From: Clostridia bacterium
Lineage (GTDB): Bacteria > Bacillota > Clostridia > Monoglobales > Monoglobaceae
Assembly: GCA_017620615.1 (NCBI GenBank)
Contig: JAGAUW010000017.1
Span: forward strand, 1 to 55,953
Direction: 5' to 3'
Length of the DNA stretch: 55,953 nt
The position numbers and the translations under genes were made by a program. Positions within the stretch are counted from its first letter, which is position 1. The number at the start of each line of letters is the position of its first letter. Below are positions 42,419-53,654 of this stretch, piece by piece. Below the pieces are notes generated by a model that did not search any database, had not been told where the DNA came from, and saw only the letters and a program-made list of their open reading frames with translations.

Positions 42419-43495
42419 ATGGCTTTGGATGACAGAAAAAGACTGATACTTCAGGCAATTGTTGAGGATTATATCAACAGTGCGGAGCCTGTTGGCTCGC
42501 GAAGCATCTCAAAAAAGCCGGAGCTCAATCTCAGTGCCGCCACAATCCGCAACGAAATGGGCGACCTTGAGGAAATGGGCCTTCTTGCCCAACCCCACAC
42601 CTCGGCGGGCAGAGTTCCCACCACCGGCGGATATCGAATGTATGTGGATTCGCTGATGGAAAGATACGAGATGACTGCGGCAGAAATTGAGAAGATGCGT
42701 CAGGCGACCTCCATGAAAAAACAGGAGCTTGAAAAAATTGTCCGTGATGTTGCGGCGGCTTTTTCGGGGATTACGGGGCTTCCGGTCATTGGAATGCTTC
42801 CGGCGTCTGAAGCGGGGATTGTGAAAAACATCAAGGTGGTAAAGGTTGATGACTACACCGCGATGCTGATTGTGTCGGACAAATCGGGAATAATCAAAAA
42901 CCGCTTGCTTAAGCTCAATCAGGATATTTCCGAAAGCTTTGCCGACGAGCTTAGTAAAATTTTGAACCAGAATCTTGCGGGGCTTACCATTTCTGAAATA
43001 AACATTTCAAATATGATGGAAATCCGCTCGGCAATCGGTCATAACTTTGAAATTCTTACCTCGGTGATTGAGCTCGTTCATGAGGCCGTTTCCGAAATTG
43101 ACAGCAAACAGATTTTCGTTGACGGGCTTTCAAATATATTGAGGTTTCCTGAATACAGCAGCGTTGATAAGGTGAAAGAGCTTTTCGACGTTCTTGAAAA
43201 CAAGGAAAATCTTTCGAAACTGATTGTTGAGGCAAACCCCACAAACTGCACGAAGGTGCTTATCGGTGAGGAAATGCCCCTTGATGAACTCAAAAACAAC
43301 AGTCTTGTGATTGCACCCTATCGTGCATCAGAGAGGCTGATTGGGCTCCTTGGGGTTATCGGGCCAAAACGCATGGATTATTCAAGAATTATTTCAGGGC
43401 TTGAATTTTTCACAGCACAATTAAGCGGCGTGCTGACCAAGGATTTTGGGACAAGACAAATACTGCTTGAAATGGGAAAAGGAGATGAGACATAA
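42419..43495 (+). CDS. hrcA: Heat-inducible transcription repressor HrcA
   Basis: HrcA binds CIRCE and represses class I heat-shock genes, and its folding depends on GroEL in studied relatives. The 358-residue product has the winged helix region (SISKKPELNLSAATIRNEMG) and the signatures LAQPHTSAGRVPTTGGYRMYVD, then the GAF-like dimer domain ending with IGLLGVIGPKRMDYSRIISG. GAGGTGAGG precedes the ATG at 42419. It is the first gene after CIRCE, making the operon self-regulated. The stop overlaps the grpE start by one base. Confidence 0.97.
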   Translation: MALDDRKRLILQAIVEDYINSAEPVGSRSISKKPELNLSAATIRNEMGDLEEMGLLAQPHTSAGRVPTTGGYRMYVDSLMERYEMTAAEIEKMRQATSMKKQELEKIVRDVAAAFSGITGLPVIGMLPASEAGIVKNIKVVKVDDYTAMLIVSDKSGIIKNRLLKLNQDISESFADELSKILNQNLAGLTISEINISNMMEIRSAIGHNFEILTSVIELVHEAVSEIDSKQIFVDGLSNILRFPEYSSVDKVKELFDVLENKENLSKLIVEANPTNCTKVLIGEEMPLDELKNNSLVIAPYRASERLIGLLGVIGPKRMDYSRIISGLEFFTAQLSGVLTKDFGTRQILLEMGKGDET

Positions 43496-44022
43496 TGGCG
43501 GCAGAAGAAACAAAAGATATAGAAAAAGAAACGGTTGAAACAGCGGAAGAAACCGAAACAACGAAAGAACCTGAAAAGGAAAAAACAGCTGAAGAAATTC
43601 TTCAGGAAGAGGTTGACGCGCTTAAAGACAAAATGCTTCGCCATGCGGCAGAGTTTGATAATTTCAAAAAGCGTACCGCAAAGGAGAGGGAAGATATTTT
43701 TTCTATGGCGGTGTGTGACACAGTAATGAAAATTCTTCCTGTGAAAGACAACCTTGAACGTGCAATAACGGCGGATGACAGCGAGGGCGGATTTAAAGAT
43801 GGAGTAAAAATGATACTCAAACAGCTTGATGATGCACTCAGCGACTTGGGTGTTGAGAAAATTAAAACCGTGGGCGAAAAATTTAACCCCGAATTTCACA
43901 ACGCAGTGATGCACGAAGAAAACGAAAACTTTGGCGAAAACACTGTGTCAGAAGAGCTGATGAGTGGATACCTTTGCAAAGGCAAGGTTGTTCGTTTTGC
44001 GATGGTTAAGGTTGCAAATTAA
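43495..44022 (+). CDS. grpE: Nucleotide exchange factor GrpE
   Basis: GrpE releases ADP from DnaK. The 175-residue product has an acidic, Glu/Thr-rich first 40 residues, a long coiled-coil helix (EEVDALKDKMLRHAAEFDNF, then KKRTAKEREDIF), and the beta domain with GVEKIKTVGEKFNPEFHNAV and GYLCKGKVVRFAMVKVA. The ATG overlaps the hrcA stop (TAATG), a sign of coupled translation. GGAGATGAG lies upstream. Confidence 0.96.
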   Translation: MAAEETKDIEKETVETAEETETTKEPEKEKTAEEILQEEVDALKDKMLRHAAEFDNFKKRTAKEREDIFSMAVCDTVMKILPVKDNLERAITADDSEGGFKDGVKMILKQLDDALSDLGVEKIKTVGEKFNPEFHNAVMHEENENFGENTVSEELMSGYLCKGKVVRFAMVKVAN

Positions 44023-44039
44023 AAAAGTGTGCAAAAATC

Positions 44040-44060
44040 TCGGCAGGAAACACCTGCCGA
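44040..44060 (+). other. Intercistronic hairpin between grpE and dnaK
   Basis: TCGGCAGG (44040-44047) pairs with CCTGCCGA (44053-44060) around AAACA. No U tract follows, so it is more likely an mRNA stability or processing element than a terminator. Confidence 0.6.
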
Positions 44061-44096
44061 CTGAAAATATAAAATGAAAACAAAAAAGAAAGGTGA

Positions 44097-45944
<1,848 letters not shown>

Positions 45945-45973
45945 ATAAGACTTTATTTTGAAACACAAAAGGG

Positions 45974-46003
45974 TTCTTCGGCACACAGAAGTGTGCCGAA
46001 GAA
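45974..46003 (+). other. Strong intercistronic hairpin between dnaK and dnaJ
   Basis: TTCTTCGGCACAC (45974-45986) pairs perfectly with GTGTGCCGAAGAA (45991-46003) around AGAA. It is followed by TTTGCTTG, a poor U tract; it could cause partial termination and lower dnaJ relative to dnaK. Confidence 0.75.
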
Positions 46004-46044
46004 TTTGCTTGTAAAAATTTATAAACAGACAGTTGGTGACAGTA

Positions 46045-47205
46045 TTGGCAGAAAAAAGAGATTATTATGAGGTGCTGGGCGTTGAAAAGAATGCATCAGC
46101 GGATGAGATAAAAAAAGCATACCGAAAGCTTGCAAAAAAATATCACCCCGACCTCAACCCTGGCGACAAGGCAAAGGCGGCGGAAGAAAAGTTCAAAGAA
46201 GCGTCCGAGGCTTACGAGGTATTGAGTGATGCTGACAAGAAACAGCGCTATGACCAGTTTGGCCATGCGGGCGTTGACCCACAGGCGGGTGGCGGATACG
46301 GCGGATACGGAGACTTTGGTGGTTTCGGCGGAGGATTTGGCGGTTTTGAAGATATTTTTGGTTCGTTTTTCGGCGGTGGATTTGGTGGGCAGTCAAGACG
46401 GAACCCCAATGCACCACAAAAGGGCAGAGACTTAAAATATGCCGTTGATTTAACTTTTGAGCAGGCTTGCTTTGGCTGTGAAATTGAACTTAATGTGACG
46501 AGAATGGAAAAGTGTGAGACCTGCAAGGGCAGCGGTGCAGAGCCGGGAACATCGGCGTCTACTTGTAGTGTTTGTCGGGGCACAGGTCAGGTTACAACTG
46601 TTCAGCGTACGGCGTTTGGAAACTTCCAAAGTTCAAGGCCGTGTACTACTTGCGGCGGAACGGGTAAGGTTGTGTCAAATCCTTGTAAGGCTTGTCGTGG
46701 CGATGGTGCTGTTCGCAAGAGCCGAAAGATAAAGGTGAAAATTCCTGCAGGTATTGACAGCGACCAGATTATTTCGGTTTCAGGTCAGGGCGATGCAGGT
46801 AAGAATGGTGGACCAAACGGCGACCTTTTGGTTGTTGCAAGGGTAAAACGCCACAAAATCTTTGTGCGTCAGAGCTATGATATTATGTGTGACTTCCCAA
46901 TTACCTTTGTGGAAGCGGCATTGGGCGCAGAGGTGCAGGTGCCGACCATTGACGGCAAGGTTACTTATAACATCCCTGAGGGAACTCAGACGGGTACGGT
47001 TTTCCGTCTTCGCGGAAAGGGTGTTCCAAAGCTTCACGGGGGCGGCAGCCGTGGTGACCAGTATGTGACCATTAAGGTTGAAACACCGAAAAACCTCACC
47101 GAAAAGCAAAAGGAAATTTTGAGACAGTTTGGTGACACGGTGGAGCCTGCAAAATATAACGAACGGAAAAGCTTTCTTGACAAAATGAAAGAGTTTTTGA
47201 AATAA
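46045..47205 (+). CDS. dnaJ: Co-chaperone DnaJ (Hsp40)
   Basis: DnaJ delivers substrates to DnaK and triggers its ATPase. The 386-residue product has the J domain with HPD in [11 protein letters not shown], a Gly/Phe linker ([19 protein letters not shown]), four C-x2-C-x-G-x-G zinc repeats ([32 protein letters not shown]) and the two C-terminal substrate domains. It is a full type I DnaJ. No ATG is available: TTG at 46045, with GGTGA 5 bases upstream, gives the usual N-terminus (M)[12 protein letters not shown]. Weak initiation plus the hairpin upstream would keep DnaJ below DnaK. Confidence 0.95.
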   Translation: MAEKRDYYEVLGVEKNASADEIKKAYRKLAKKYHPDLNPGDKAKAAEEKFKEASEAYEVLSDADKKQRYDQFGHAGVDPQAGGGYGGYGDFGGFGGGFGGFEDIFGSFFGGGFGGQSRRNPNAPQKGRDLKYAVDLTFEQACFGCEIELNVTRMEKCETCKGSGAEPGTSASTCSVCRGTGQVTTVQRTAFGNFQSSRPCTTCGGTGKVVSNPCKACRGDGAVRKSRKIKVKIPAGIDSDQIISVSGQGDAGKNGGPNGDLLVVARVKRHKIFVRQSYDIMCDFPITFVEAALGAEVQVPTIDGKVTYNIPEGTQTGTVFRLRGKGVPKLHGGGSRGDQYVTIKVETPKNLTEKQKEILRQFGDTVEPAKYNERKSFLDKMKEFLK

Positions 47206-47210
47206 AACTG

Positions 47211-47234
47211 TGGGTCGGTGGCATCATCGACCCA
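47211..47234 (+). other. Intercistronic hairpin between dnaJ and prmA
   Basis: TGGGTCG (47211-47217) pairs with CGACCCA (47228-47234) around a ten-base loop. No U tract follows. Third hairpin within this operon. Confidence 0.5.
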
Positions 47235-47259
47235 TATTCCATATGAAAGAGGGATAAAA

Positions 47260-48207
47260 ATGAATTGGATTGAATTGAAGATAACTACCACGGCTGAGGG
47301 AATTGAGCCCATTTGTGATGCTCTTTATGATTTGGGGCTTACCGGAGTCCAGATAAGTGACAAGGATGATTTCAAAGAGTTTCTTGAGAATAATCGCAAG
47401 TACTGGGACTATGTGGATGAAGAGCTTGAAAAGCTGAAAGAGGCCGACAGTTGCATCACCGTTTATTTTGGCGATGATGATGAGGGACGGGTGGTTCTTG
47501 ATGCGGCAAAAAAAGCTGTTTTGGCGCTCAGGCTCAGCAAAACTGCATTTTGTGAGAAAGCGGTCAAGGACGAGGACTGGTCGGAAAACTGGAAACAGTA
47601 TTTCAAACCCCTTGAAATCGGCGAAAAAATTTTGATTGTGCCCGAGTGGGAGGAGGTTCCTGACAGCAATAGGGTGAAATTTATAATCAATCCCGGAATG
47701 AGCTTTGGCACAGGCTCACACGAAAGCACAAAAATGTGTATTGAAGAAATCGAAAAACATATAAAAGGGGAAGACACAGTTCTTGACCTTGGTTGCGGCT
47801 CGGGAATTTTGTCTGTAATTGCGCTTCTTCTTGGGGCAAAAGAGGCCACGGCGGTTGACATCGACCCTATGGCGGTGGAAACGGCATATCAGAACCTTGA
47901 ACTTAACAATTTGCCAAAAGAGATTTACCGCGGTTTTGCGGGGGATATAACAACCGACAAAGCTCTTTGTGAAAAACTTTCGACAGAAAAAGCGGACATT
48001 GTCCTTGCAAACATTGTGGCAGATGTTATAATTGCCCTTTCGGGTTTTGTCAAGGATTTCATGAAAGATGACGGCACATTTATCTGCTCGGGAATAATTT
48101 CTGAAAGAACTGATGAAGTTGTTGACGCCCTGAAAAAAGCTGACCTCAAAGTACAAGATATTCGCACCATGGGAGAATGGTCAGCAGTGGTTTGCACAAA
48201 AATTTAA
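47260..48207 (+). CDS. prmA: Ribosomal protein L11 methyltransferase
   Basis: PrmA trimethylates ribosomal protein L11 using S-adenosylmethionine. The 315-residue product has the N-terminal substrate domain (WIELKITTTAEGIEPICDAL), the linker DEDWSENWKQYFKP, then NPGMSFGTGSHESTKMC, SAM motif I VLDLGCGSGILSVIALLLGA, and the catalytic-domain VLANIVADVIIAL. AAAGAGGG precedes the ATG at 47260. prmA after dnaJ is a common Firmicutes order. Confidence 0.95.
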   Translation: MNWIELKITTTAEGIEPICDALYDLGLTGVQISDKDDFKEFLENNRKYWDYVDEELEKLKEADSCITVYFGDDDEGRVVLDAAKKAVLALRLSKTAFCEKAVKDEDWSENWKQYFKPLEIGEKILIVPEWEEVPDSNRVKFIINPGMSFGTGSHESTKMCIEEIEKHIKGEDTVLDLGCGSGILSVIALLLGAKEATAVDIDPMAVETAYQNLELNNLPKEIYRGFAGDITTDKALCEKLSTEKADIVLANIVADVIIALSGFVKDFMKDDGTFICSGIISERTDEVVDALKKADLKVQDIRTMGEWSAVVCTKI

Positions 48208-48213
48208 TCCTTT

Positions 48214-48246
48214 TACCCCAAATTCAAAAATTTGGGGTATTTTTTT
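48214..48246 (+). terminator. Intrinsic terminator of the hrcA-prmA operon
   Basis: TACCCCAAATT (48214-48224), loop CAAA, AATTTGGGGTA (48229-48239), then seven T residues. Confidence 0.93.
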
Positions 48247-48342
48247 GCCAATAAGCAGGAAATTAAAAGTTTTTGTCGAAGAAAAAAGGGAAGACCTTTT
48301 CTCTGAAAGGGCTAAAACCTATAAAAAATGAGGTATAACGCT

Positions 48343-50856
48343 ATGGCAAATGAAAACCACGAAGGATTGTTTGATGCGTCAAAGCTCAATATTATCCCGG
48401 TAGAAATTGAAAAGGAAATGCGAAAGTCCTACATCGAATATGCGATGTCGGTTATTGTGGGACGTGCGCTTCCTGATGTTCGTGACGGTCTCAAGCCTGT
48501 TCACCGCCGCATACTTTATGCGATGTATGAGGACGGCTTCACTCCGGAGCGCGAATATAAGAAATGTGCGACAACCGTAGGTAATGTGCTTGGTAGATAC
48601 CATCCACACGGTGATGCGTCTGTTTATGATGCTCTTGTGCGTATGGCACAGGATTTCTCTATGAGATACCCCACAGTTGATGGCCACGGAAACTTCGGTT
48701 CGGTGGATGGTGACCCTGCGGCTGCTTACAGATATACCGAGGCAAGAATGTCAAAGCTTTCCATGAAGATGCTTACCGACATTGAAAAAGAAACTGTTGA
48801 TTATATGCCGAACTTTGATGAAAGCCGAAAAGAACCGATTGTTCTTCCGTCACGTTTTCCACATCTTCTGGTTAACGGCTCTGACGGTATCGCTGTCGGC
48901 ATGGCGACAAAAATTCCGCCCCACAACCTGAAAGAGGTTATTGATGGTATTATTGCGGTTATTGACAACCCTGAAATCACCATTGACGAGCTTATGGAAT
49001 ATATCAAGGGCCCCGACTTCCCGACAGGTGCGCAGATTATGGGCACAAGCGGTATACGTTCTGCTTATCAGACAGGCCGAGGCAAGCTTCGTCTTCGTGC
49101 AAAGGCTGATATTGAGGAATATGGCGAGGGCAGACAGCGGATTGTGTTCACCGAAATTCCTTATATGGTCAACAAAGCAAGACTTATTGAAAATATTGCA
49201 AACCTTGTCCGGGACAAACGCCTCGAGGGGATTTCGGACCTTCGCGACGAGTCTGACCGTGACGGTATGCGCATTGTTGTTGAAATAAAACGTGATGCAA
49301 ACGCCACCATTGTTTTAAATCAGCTTTACAAGTTCACACAGCTTGAAGATACATTCAGTGTGATTATGCTTGCTCTTGTAAACCGTGTAGAGCCAAAGGT
49401 TTTAAACCTCAGGGAAATTCTTGATGAATACATCAATTTCCAGAAAGATGTTATCGTGAGAAGAACTCGGTTTGACAAGAAAAAGGCGGAGGCAAGAGCT
49501 CACATATTAGAGGGTCTTCGCGTTGCACTTGACAACATTGACGAGATAATCAGCATCATAAGAAACAGTTATAACGATGCAAAACCAAACCTCATGGAGC
49601 GCTTTGATTTCACCGATGTTCAGGCGCAAGCCATCCTTGATATGCGCCTTGCACGTCTCCAAGGGTTAGAGCGCGAAAAAATTGATGCAGAGTATCAGGA
49701 GCTTATGGACTTCATCAAAGAAATGGAAGAAATCCTTGCCAGCGAGCAGAGAGTTCTTGAGGTTATCAAGACCGAAATTTCCGAAATCCGTGACAAGTTT
49801 GGCGATGAAAGACGTACATCCATTGAGCCGGCGATTGATGATATTGATTATGAAGACCTTATTGAAGAAGAGGATAACGTAATCACCATGACCAAGCAGG
49901 GTTATATCAAGAGACTTCCTGTTGACACGTACAGAAGCCAGAAGCGTGGCGGTAAGGGCATAATCGGTATGCAAACCAAGGAGGAGGATTTTGTCAACAC
50001 AATGTTTGTTGCCTCCACCCATGCGTATATTTTGTTCTTTACCAATACGGGAAGAATGTACCGCATAAAAGCATATCAGATTCCGGAAGCCGGACGTCAG
50101 GCAAAGGGTACAGCAATTGTAAATCTTCTTCAGCTTGAGGCAGGGGAAAAGATTTCGGCGATGATTCCTGTTCGTGAATACAAAGAGGGCGAGTATCTTG
50201 TTATGGCAACCCGTGGCGGTGTTATTAAAAAGACCGACATTATGGAATATGAAAATGCTCCCAAGGGCGGAAAAATTGCTATCAATCTTGACGAGGGCGA
50301 CGAGCTTATAAATGTTAAAAAGACTGATGGAACATCCGATATATTCATTGGTACGCACCTTGGCAAGATGATAAGATTTGCCGAAAGCGACATAAGAACC
50401 TTGGGCAGAGTTTCCCGTGGTGTCCGCGGAATTATGCTGAAAGACGGCGACTATGCAGTTGGCATGGACGTTATGCGTGACGATGCAAAGCTTTTGGTTA
50501 TCAGCGAAAACGGTTATGGCAAAAAGACTGAGCTTTCTGAATATAAGGTTCAGGCACGTGGCGGTCAGGGCACAACATCTTACAAGATTTCGGAGGAAAC
50601 AGGAAATGTTTCGGGCTTTGGTCTTGTCAGCGAGGATGATGACGTTATCATTATCACATCAGAGGGCATAATTATTCGCATAAACACTGCGGATATCAGC
50701 ACTCTCAAGCGTGTTACAAAGGGCGTAAGGCTTATGCGTCTGGGCGACGGAGTGAAGATTGTATCAGCGGCAGCAGTTGCCCATGAGGACGATGAAGAAA
50801 CAGATGAAACAGCACCTACGGATGCTACAGAAGAAACAACATCTGATGCTGAGTAA
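48343..50856 (+). CDS. gyrA: DNA gyrase subunit A
   Basis: GyrA cuts and rejoins DNA in gyrase. The 837-residue product has the breakage-reunion domain starting with [20 protein letters not shown], the catalytic tyrosine Y131 in [11 protein letters not shown], and a C-terminal beta-pinwheel with the GyrA box QKRGGKG (Q533-G539), which separates it from ParC. The quinolone region reads [17 protein letters not shown]: residue A92 stands where E. coli has Ser83, with D96 at the Asp87 position. An acidic tail ([17 protein letters not shown]) ends the protein. TGAGGT precedes the ATG at 48343. gyrB and dnaA are not in the window. Confidence 0.96.
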   Translation: MANENHEGLFDASKLNIIPVEIEKEMRKSYIEYAMSVIVGRALPDVRDGLKPVHRRILYAMYEDGFTPEREYKKCATTVGNVLGRYHPHGDASVYDALVRMAQDFSMRYPTVDGHGNFGSVDGDPAAAYRYTEARMSKLSMKMLTDIEKETVDYMPNFDESRKEPIVLPSRFPHLLVNGSDGIAVGMATKIPPHNLKEVIDGIIAVIDNPEITIDELMEYIKGPDFPTGAQIMGTSGIRSAYQTGRGKLRLRAKADIEEYGEGRQRIVFTEIPYMVNKARLIENIANLVRDKRLEGISDLRDESDRDGMRIVVEIKRDANATIVLNQLYKFTQLEDTFSVIMLALVNRVEPKVLNLREILDEYINFQKDVIVRRTRFDKKKAEARAHILEGLRVALDNIDEIISIIRNSYNDAKPNLMERFDFTDVQAQAILDMRLARLQGLEREKIDAEYQELMDFIKEMEEILASEQRVLEVIKTEISEIRDKFGDERRTSIEPAIDDIDYEDLIEEEDNVITMTKQGYIKRLPVDTYRSQKRGGKGIIGMQTKEEDFVNTMFVASTHAYILFFTNTGRMYRIKAYQIPEAGRQAKGTAIVNLLQLEAGEKISAMIPVREYKEGEYLVMATRGGVIKKTDIMEYENAPKGGKIAINLDEGDELINVKKTDGTSDIFIGTHLGKMIRFAESDIRTLGRVSRGVRGIMLKDGDYAVGMDVMRDDAKLLVISENGYGKKTELSEYKVQARGGQGTTSYKISEETGNVSGFGLVSEDDDVIIITSEGIIIRINTADISTLKRVTKGVRLMRLGDGVKIVSAAAVAHEDDEETDETAPTDATEETTSDAE

Positions 50857-50868
50857 TTCACAGGGGGA

Positions 50869-50933
50869 TGTTGATAACCTTGTGGATAATGTGAAAAAAC
50901 CAAAAGCATCAAGGGTTTTTAGGCTGTGGAAAA
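50869..50933 (-). promoter_or_regulatory. Cluster of DnaA-box-like sites downstream of gyrA
   Basis: The gap 50857-51201 contains no gene. Three nine-base sites of the same orientation lie at its start, read on the minus strand: TTATCAACA (50877-50869), the exact consensus TTATCCACA (50889-50881) and TTTTCCACA (50933-50925). The first two are three bases apart. They may form a DnaA-binding cluster, as at origins or DnaA-titrating loci. The rest of the gap is AT-rich, with the gyrA terminator at 51034-51070 and the leader of the ABC gene after it. Confidence 0.55.
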
Positions 50934-51033
50934 ATTTCTGAAAACGCCAATATGTGCATTTTGATGAAAAAATGAAGCTCTTAAAAGGACAAATTTGGGC
51001 ATTCGTCACAATGTGTTTTGAAAGAAAAATGAA

Positions 51034-51070
51034 AGCCCGCAAACCCTTGATTTTATTGGGTTTGCGGGCT
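51034..51070. terminator. Strong hairpin terminator after gyrA
   Basis: AGCCCGCAAACCC (51034-51046) pairs with GGGTTTGCGGGCT (51058-51070) around an 11-base loop, followed by GTTGTGTTTT. It stands 178 bases after the gyrA stop. Confidence 0.8.
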
Positions 51071-51201
51071 GTTGTGTTTTGCTATTGTGCAACATTCACG
51101 AAAGAAAAATATAAATTTGTGCAATTAAACGCTAACTTTTTTTTTGAAAGTATGTTAAAATATACGATGTTAAATGACTATAACGTAGGAGGTTATAATA
51201 A

Positions 51202-52314
51202 ATGGCAAGTTTAAGTTTAAGGCAGATTGGAAAAATTTATCAGGGTGGCGTTATTGGGGCGAAAGACGTTAACCTTGAAATCGAAGACAAGGAATTCATA
51301 ATTCTTGTTGGTCCTTCAGGTTGTGGTAAATCTACAACTCTTCGTATGATTGCGGGCCTTGAAGAAATTTCAGAGGGCGAGCTTTACATCGGCGACAAGC
51401 TGGTTAATGACGTTGCTCCGAAGGACAGAGATATTGCAATGGTTTTCCAGAACTATGCGCTCTATCCTCATATGACAGTTTTTGACAATATGGCTTTTGG
51501 ATTGAAGCTTAGAAAGGTTCCGAAGGATGTTATCAAAGAAAAAGTTCATGAAGCGGCAAAAATTCTTGACATCGAACATCTCCTTGACAGAAAGCCAAAG
51601 GCTTTGTCAGGTGGACAGAGACAGCGTGTTGCTCTTGGTCGTGCTATCGTTCGTGAACCAAAGGTGTTCCTCATGGACGAACCGCTTTCAAACCTTGATG
51701 CAAAGCTCAGAGTTCAGATGAGAGCTGAAATCACCAAGCTCCACCAGAAGCTTGGTACAACAGTTGTTTACGTTACACATGACCAGACAGAAGCTATGAC
51801 AATGGGTACAAGAATTGCCGTTATGAAGGATGGTTATCTCCAGCAGTGTGCTACTCCCATTGAGCTTTATGATGAACCGGTTAACGTGTTCGTTGCAGGC
51901 TTTATCGGAAGCCCCCAGATGAACTTCATAAACGTTACTGTTGAAAAGAAAGAAGATGGTGTTCATCTTGTTAATGACAGCCTCGACGTTAAGCTTCCTG
52001 AGGGCAAGGGCAATCGTGAAGAGCTTGCTGAATATTTTGGAAAAGAAGTTATTATGGGTATCAGACCTGAAAACATTTACGAAGACGAAGCTCATATTGC
52101 TTCAATTCCTGATGGCATTGTAAATGTTGAAGTTGACATCACAGAAATGATGGGCTCTGAAACATACCTTTATCTCAAGCTTGGTTCAACACCGATTACT
52201 GCTCGTGTTAACCGTCGTACAACTGCAAAGAGTGGTGACGCGATAAAGGCTGTGTTTGATATCAACAAGATTCACTTATTTGATAAGGATACAGAGGGCG
52301 CAATCATTCACTAA
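51202..52314 (+). CDS. msmK: Sugar ABC transporter ATP-binding protein, MsmK/UgpC type
   Basis: The 370-residue product is a MalK-like ATPase that powers carbohydrate importers. It has Walker A GPSGCGKSTTLRMIAGLE, the Q loop MVFQNYALYPHM, signature LSGGQRQRVALGRAI, Walker B VFLMDEPLSNLD, the H loop YVTHDQTEAMTMG, and the C-terminal TOBE domains (MGIRPENIYEDE). AGGAGG precedes the ATG. No permease or solute-binding gene lies beside it, as is usual for MsmK, which serves several importers in trans. Confidence 0.95.
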   Translation: MASLSLRQIGKIYQGGVIGAKDVNLEIEDKEFIILVGPSGCGKSTTLRMIAGLEEISEGELYIGDKLVNDVAPKDRDIAMVFQNYALYPHMTVFDNMAFGLKLRKVPKDVIKEKVHEAAKILDIEHLLDRKPKALSGGQRQRVALGRAIVREPKVFLMDEPLSNLDAKLRVQMRAEITKLHQKLGTTVVYVTHDQTEAMTMGTRIAVMKDGYLQQCATPIELYDEPVNVFVAGFIGSPQMNFINVTVEKKEDGVHLVNDSLDVKLPEGKGNREELAEYFGKEVIMGIRPENIYEDEAHIASIPDGIVNVEVDITEMMGSETYLYLKLGSTPITARVNRRTTAKSGDAIKAVFDINKIHLFDKDTEGAIIH

Positions 52315-52331
52315 TAATTGCGATGAAAAGT

Positions 52332-52362
52332 ATGGGGGCTATTGAAGTAGCCCCCATTTTTT
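52332..52362 (+). terminator. Intrinsic terminator of the ABC ATPase gene
   Basis: ATGGGGGCTA (52332-52341), loop TTGAAG, TAGCCCCCAT (52348-52357), then further T residues to 52362. It ends 20 bases before nagA. Confidence 0.92.
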
Positions 52363-52381
52363 AAAGAAAGGGGTATATTTT

Positions 52382-53509
52382 ATGATTATTAAAGGTGGAA
52401 AGGTATTAAACGGAAATTTTGAATTTATTGATGCGGACATTTTGACCGATGGCCAAAGGATAGAAGAAATCGGAAAAATTGACGGAAACTGCGATATTGA
52501 TGCCAGCGGAATGTACGTTATTCCCGGTTTCATTGATACCCATATGCACTCATCCTTGGGCAAAAACTTTGTTGATTATGATGATGAAACATATGGGGTG
52601 GTTGCAAAGTTTCAGGCTGAAAATGGAACCACAGCATTGGTTCCCGCACTTTCTGCAGCACCAAAGCAGAAGCTCCTTGATCGCATTGAATATATGGTTG
52701 AGGCGTCAAAAAGAGACGATAAAGGATTGGCAAAGGTTTATGGTTTCCATCTTGAAGGTCCGTTCTTCTCGGAAAAATACAAGGGGGCACACCTTCCTGA
52801 AAATATCAGGGACACAGACCCTGAAGAATTTATGGAATATGTAAAAGCCGGCGGAGAGGCATTTAAGATTATTACACTTGCCCCTGAGCTTCCCAATGCT
52901 GATGAGGTAATAAAGCTTGCGGTTGAAAATAATATTTGTGTATCCTTGGGACACACAAATGCTACATATGAGCAGGTAAGACATGCGGTGGATATCGGTG
53001 CAAGCCAGGGAACACACCTTTTCAACGCCATGAGTGCTCTTACGCACAGAGCACCTGGCACAGTGGGCGGGCTCCTCTGCAGTGATGCAAGAGTTGAAAT
53101 AATCGGTGACTTCTTCCATGTTCACGGTGACGTGGTTAAAATGGTTTATGACCTTAAAGGCAAGGATAAAATCAACATAATAACCGACTCAGAAATCGGA
53201 ACAGGTATGCCTGACGGAGAGTATATGGTTAACGGAAGAAAAATTACTGTAACTGACAAAAAAACATATACGGAAGACGGCACTATTGCCGGCGGAACAA
53301 GTGTTCTTCTTGACTGTGTGAGAAACCTTTATTCTGCAGGAATACCTATGGAAGATATCTGCACAATGGTATCAAAGAATCCGGCACAGACTGTTGGAAT
53401 CTATGATAAGACAGGAAGCCTTGAGGAAGGAAAAATGGCGGATATTGTTATTCTTGATAAAGACTTAGAGCTCAAACACGTTGTACTTCGTGGCGAATTG
53501 TTGTTTTAA
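52382..53509 (+). CDS. nagA: N-acetylglucosamine-6-phosphate deacetylase
   Basis: NagA removes the acetyl group from GlcNAc 6-phosphate in aminosugar breakdown and cell-wall recycling. The 375-residue product is an amidohydrolase with H-x-H in GFIDTHMHSS, the metal-binding Glu of YGFHLEGPFFS, His of SLGHTNATYEQV and THLFNAMSALTHRAPG, and the catalytic Asp of IITDSEIGTGMPDG. AAAGAAAGGGG precedes the ATG. nagB was not found here. It lies right after a sugar ABC ATPase whose terminator separates the two, so co-regulation is uncertain. Confidence 0.94.
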   Translation: MIIKGGKVLNGNFEFIDADILTDGQRIEEIGKIDGNCDIDASGMYVIPGFIDTHMHSSLGKNFVDYDDETYGVVAKFQAENGTTALVPALSAAPKQKLLDRIEYMVEASKRDDKGLAKVYGFHLEGPFFSEKYKGAHLPENIRDTDPEEFMEYVKAGGEAFKIITLAPELPNADEVIKLAVENNICVSLGHTNATYEQVRHAVDIGASQGTHLFNAMSALTHRAPGTVGGLLCSDARVEIIGDFFHVHGDVVKMVYDLKGKDKINIITDSEIGTGMPDGEYMVNGRKITVTDKKTYTEDGTIAGGTSVLLDCVRNLYSAGIPMEDICTMVSKNPAQTVGIYDKTGSLEEGKMADIVILDKDLELKHVVLRGELLF

Positions 53510-53531
53510 AGATAAAGGATTCTAAAGCACA

Positions 53532-53564
53532 AAAATACAGAGGCAAAAGGCCTCTGTATTTTTT
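53532..53564 (+). terminator. Intrinsic terminator of nagA
   Basis: AAAATACAGAGGC (53532-53544), loop AAAAG, GCCTCTGTATTTT (53550-53562) and further T residues. Confidence 0.92.
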
Positions 53565-53587
53565 ATTATTAAAAATCAGATTAACTA

Positions 53588-53616
53588 TTGAAATTGGCGG
53601 AAATATATGTTAATAT
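53588..53616 (+). promoter_or_regulatory. Sigma-A promoter of the YitT-family gene
   Basis: TTGAAA at 53588-53593, 17 bases, TAATAT at 53611-53616, 38 bases before the start codon. Confidence 0.7.
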
Positions 53617-53654
53617 AAAACTGAACAATGATTAAACAAAGAGGGGGCTGTTGG

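Noticed and set aside
48297..48325. Promoter-like TTTTCT-17-TATAAA before gyrA
   Set aside because: Transcription would begin at or inside the gyrA ribosome binding site, and the -35 is poor; the real promoter was not identified.
48343..50856. ParC rather than GyrA identity
   Set aside because: The GyrA box QKRGGKG and the full beta-pinwheel C-terminus are present.
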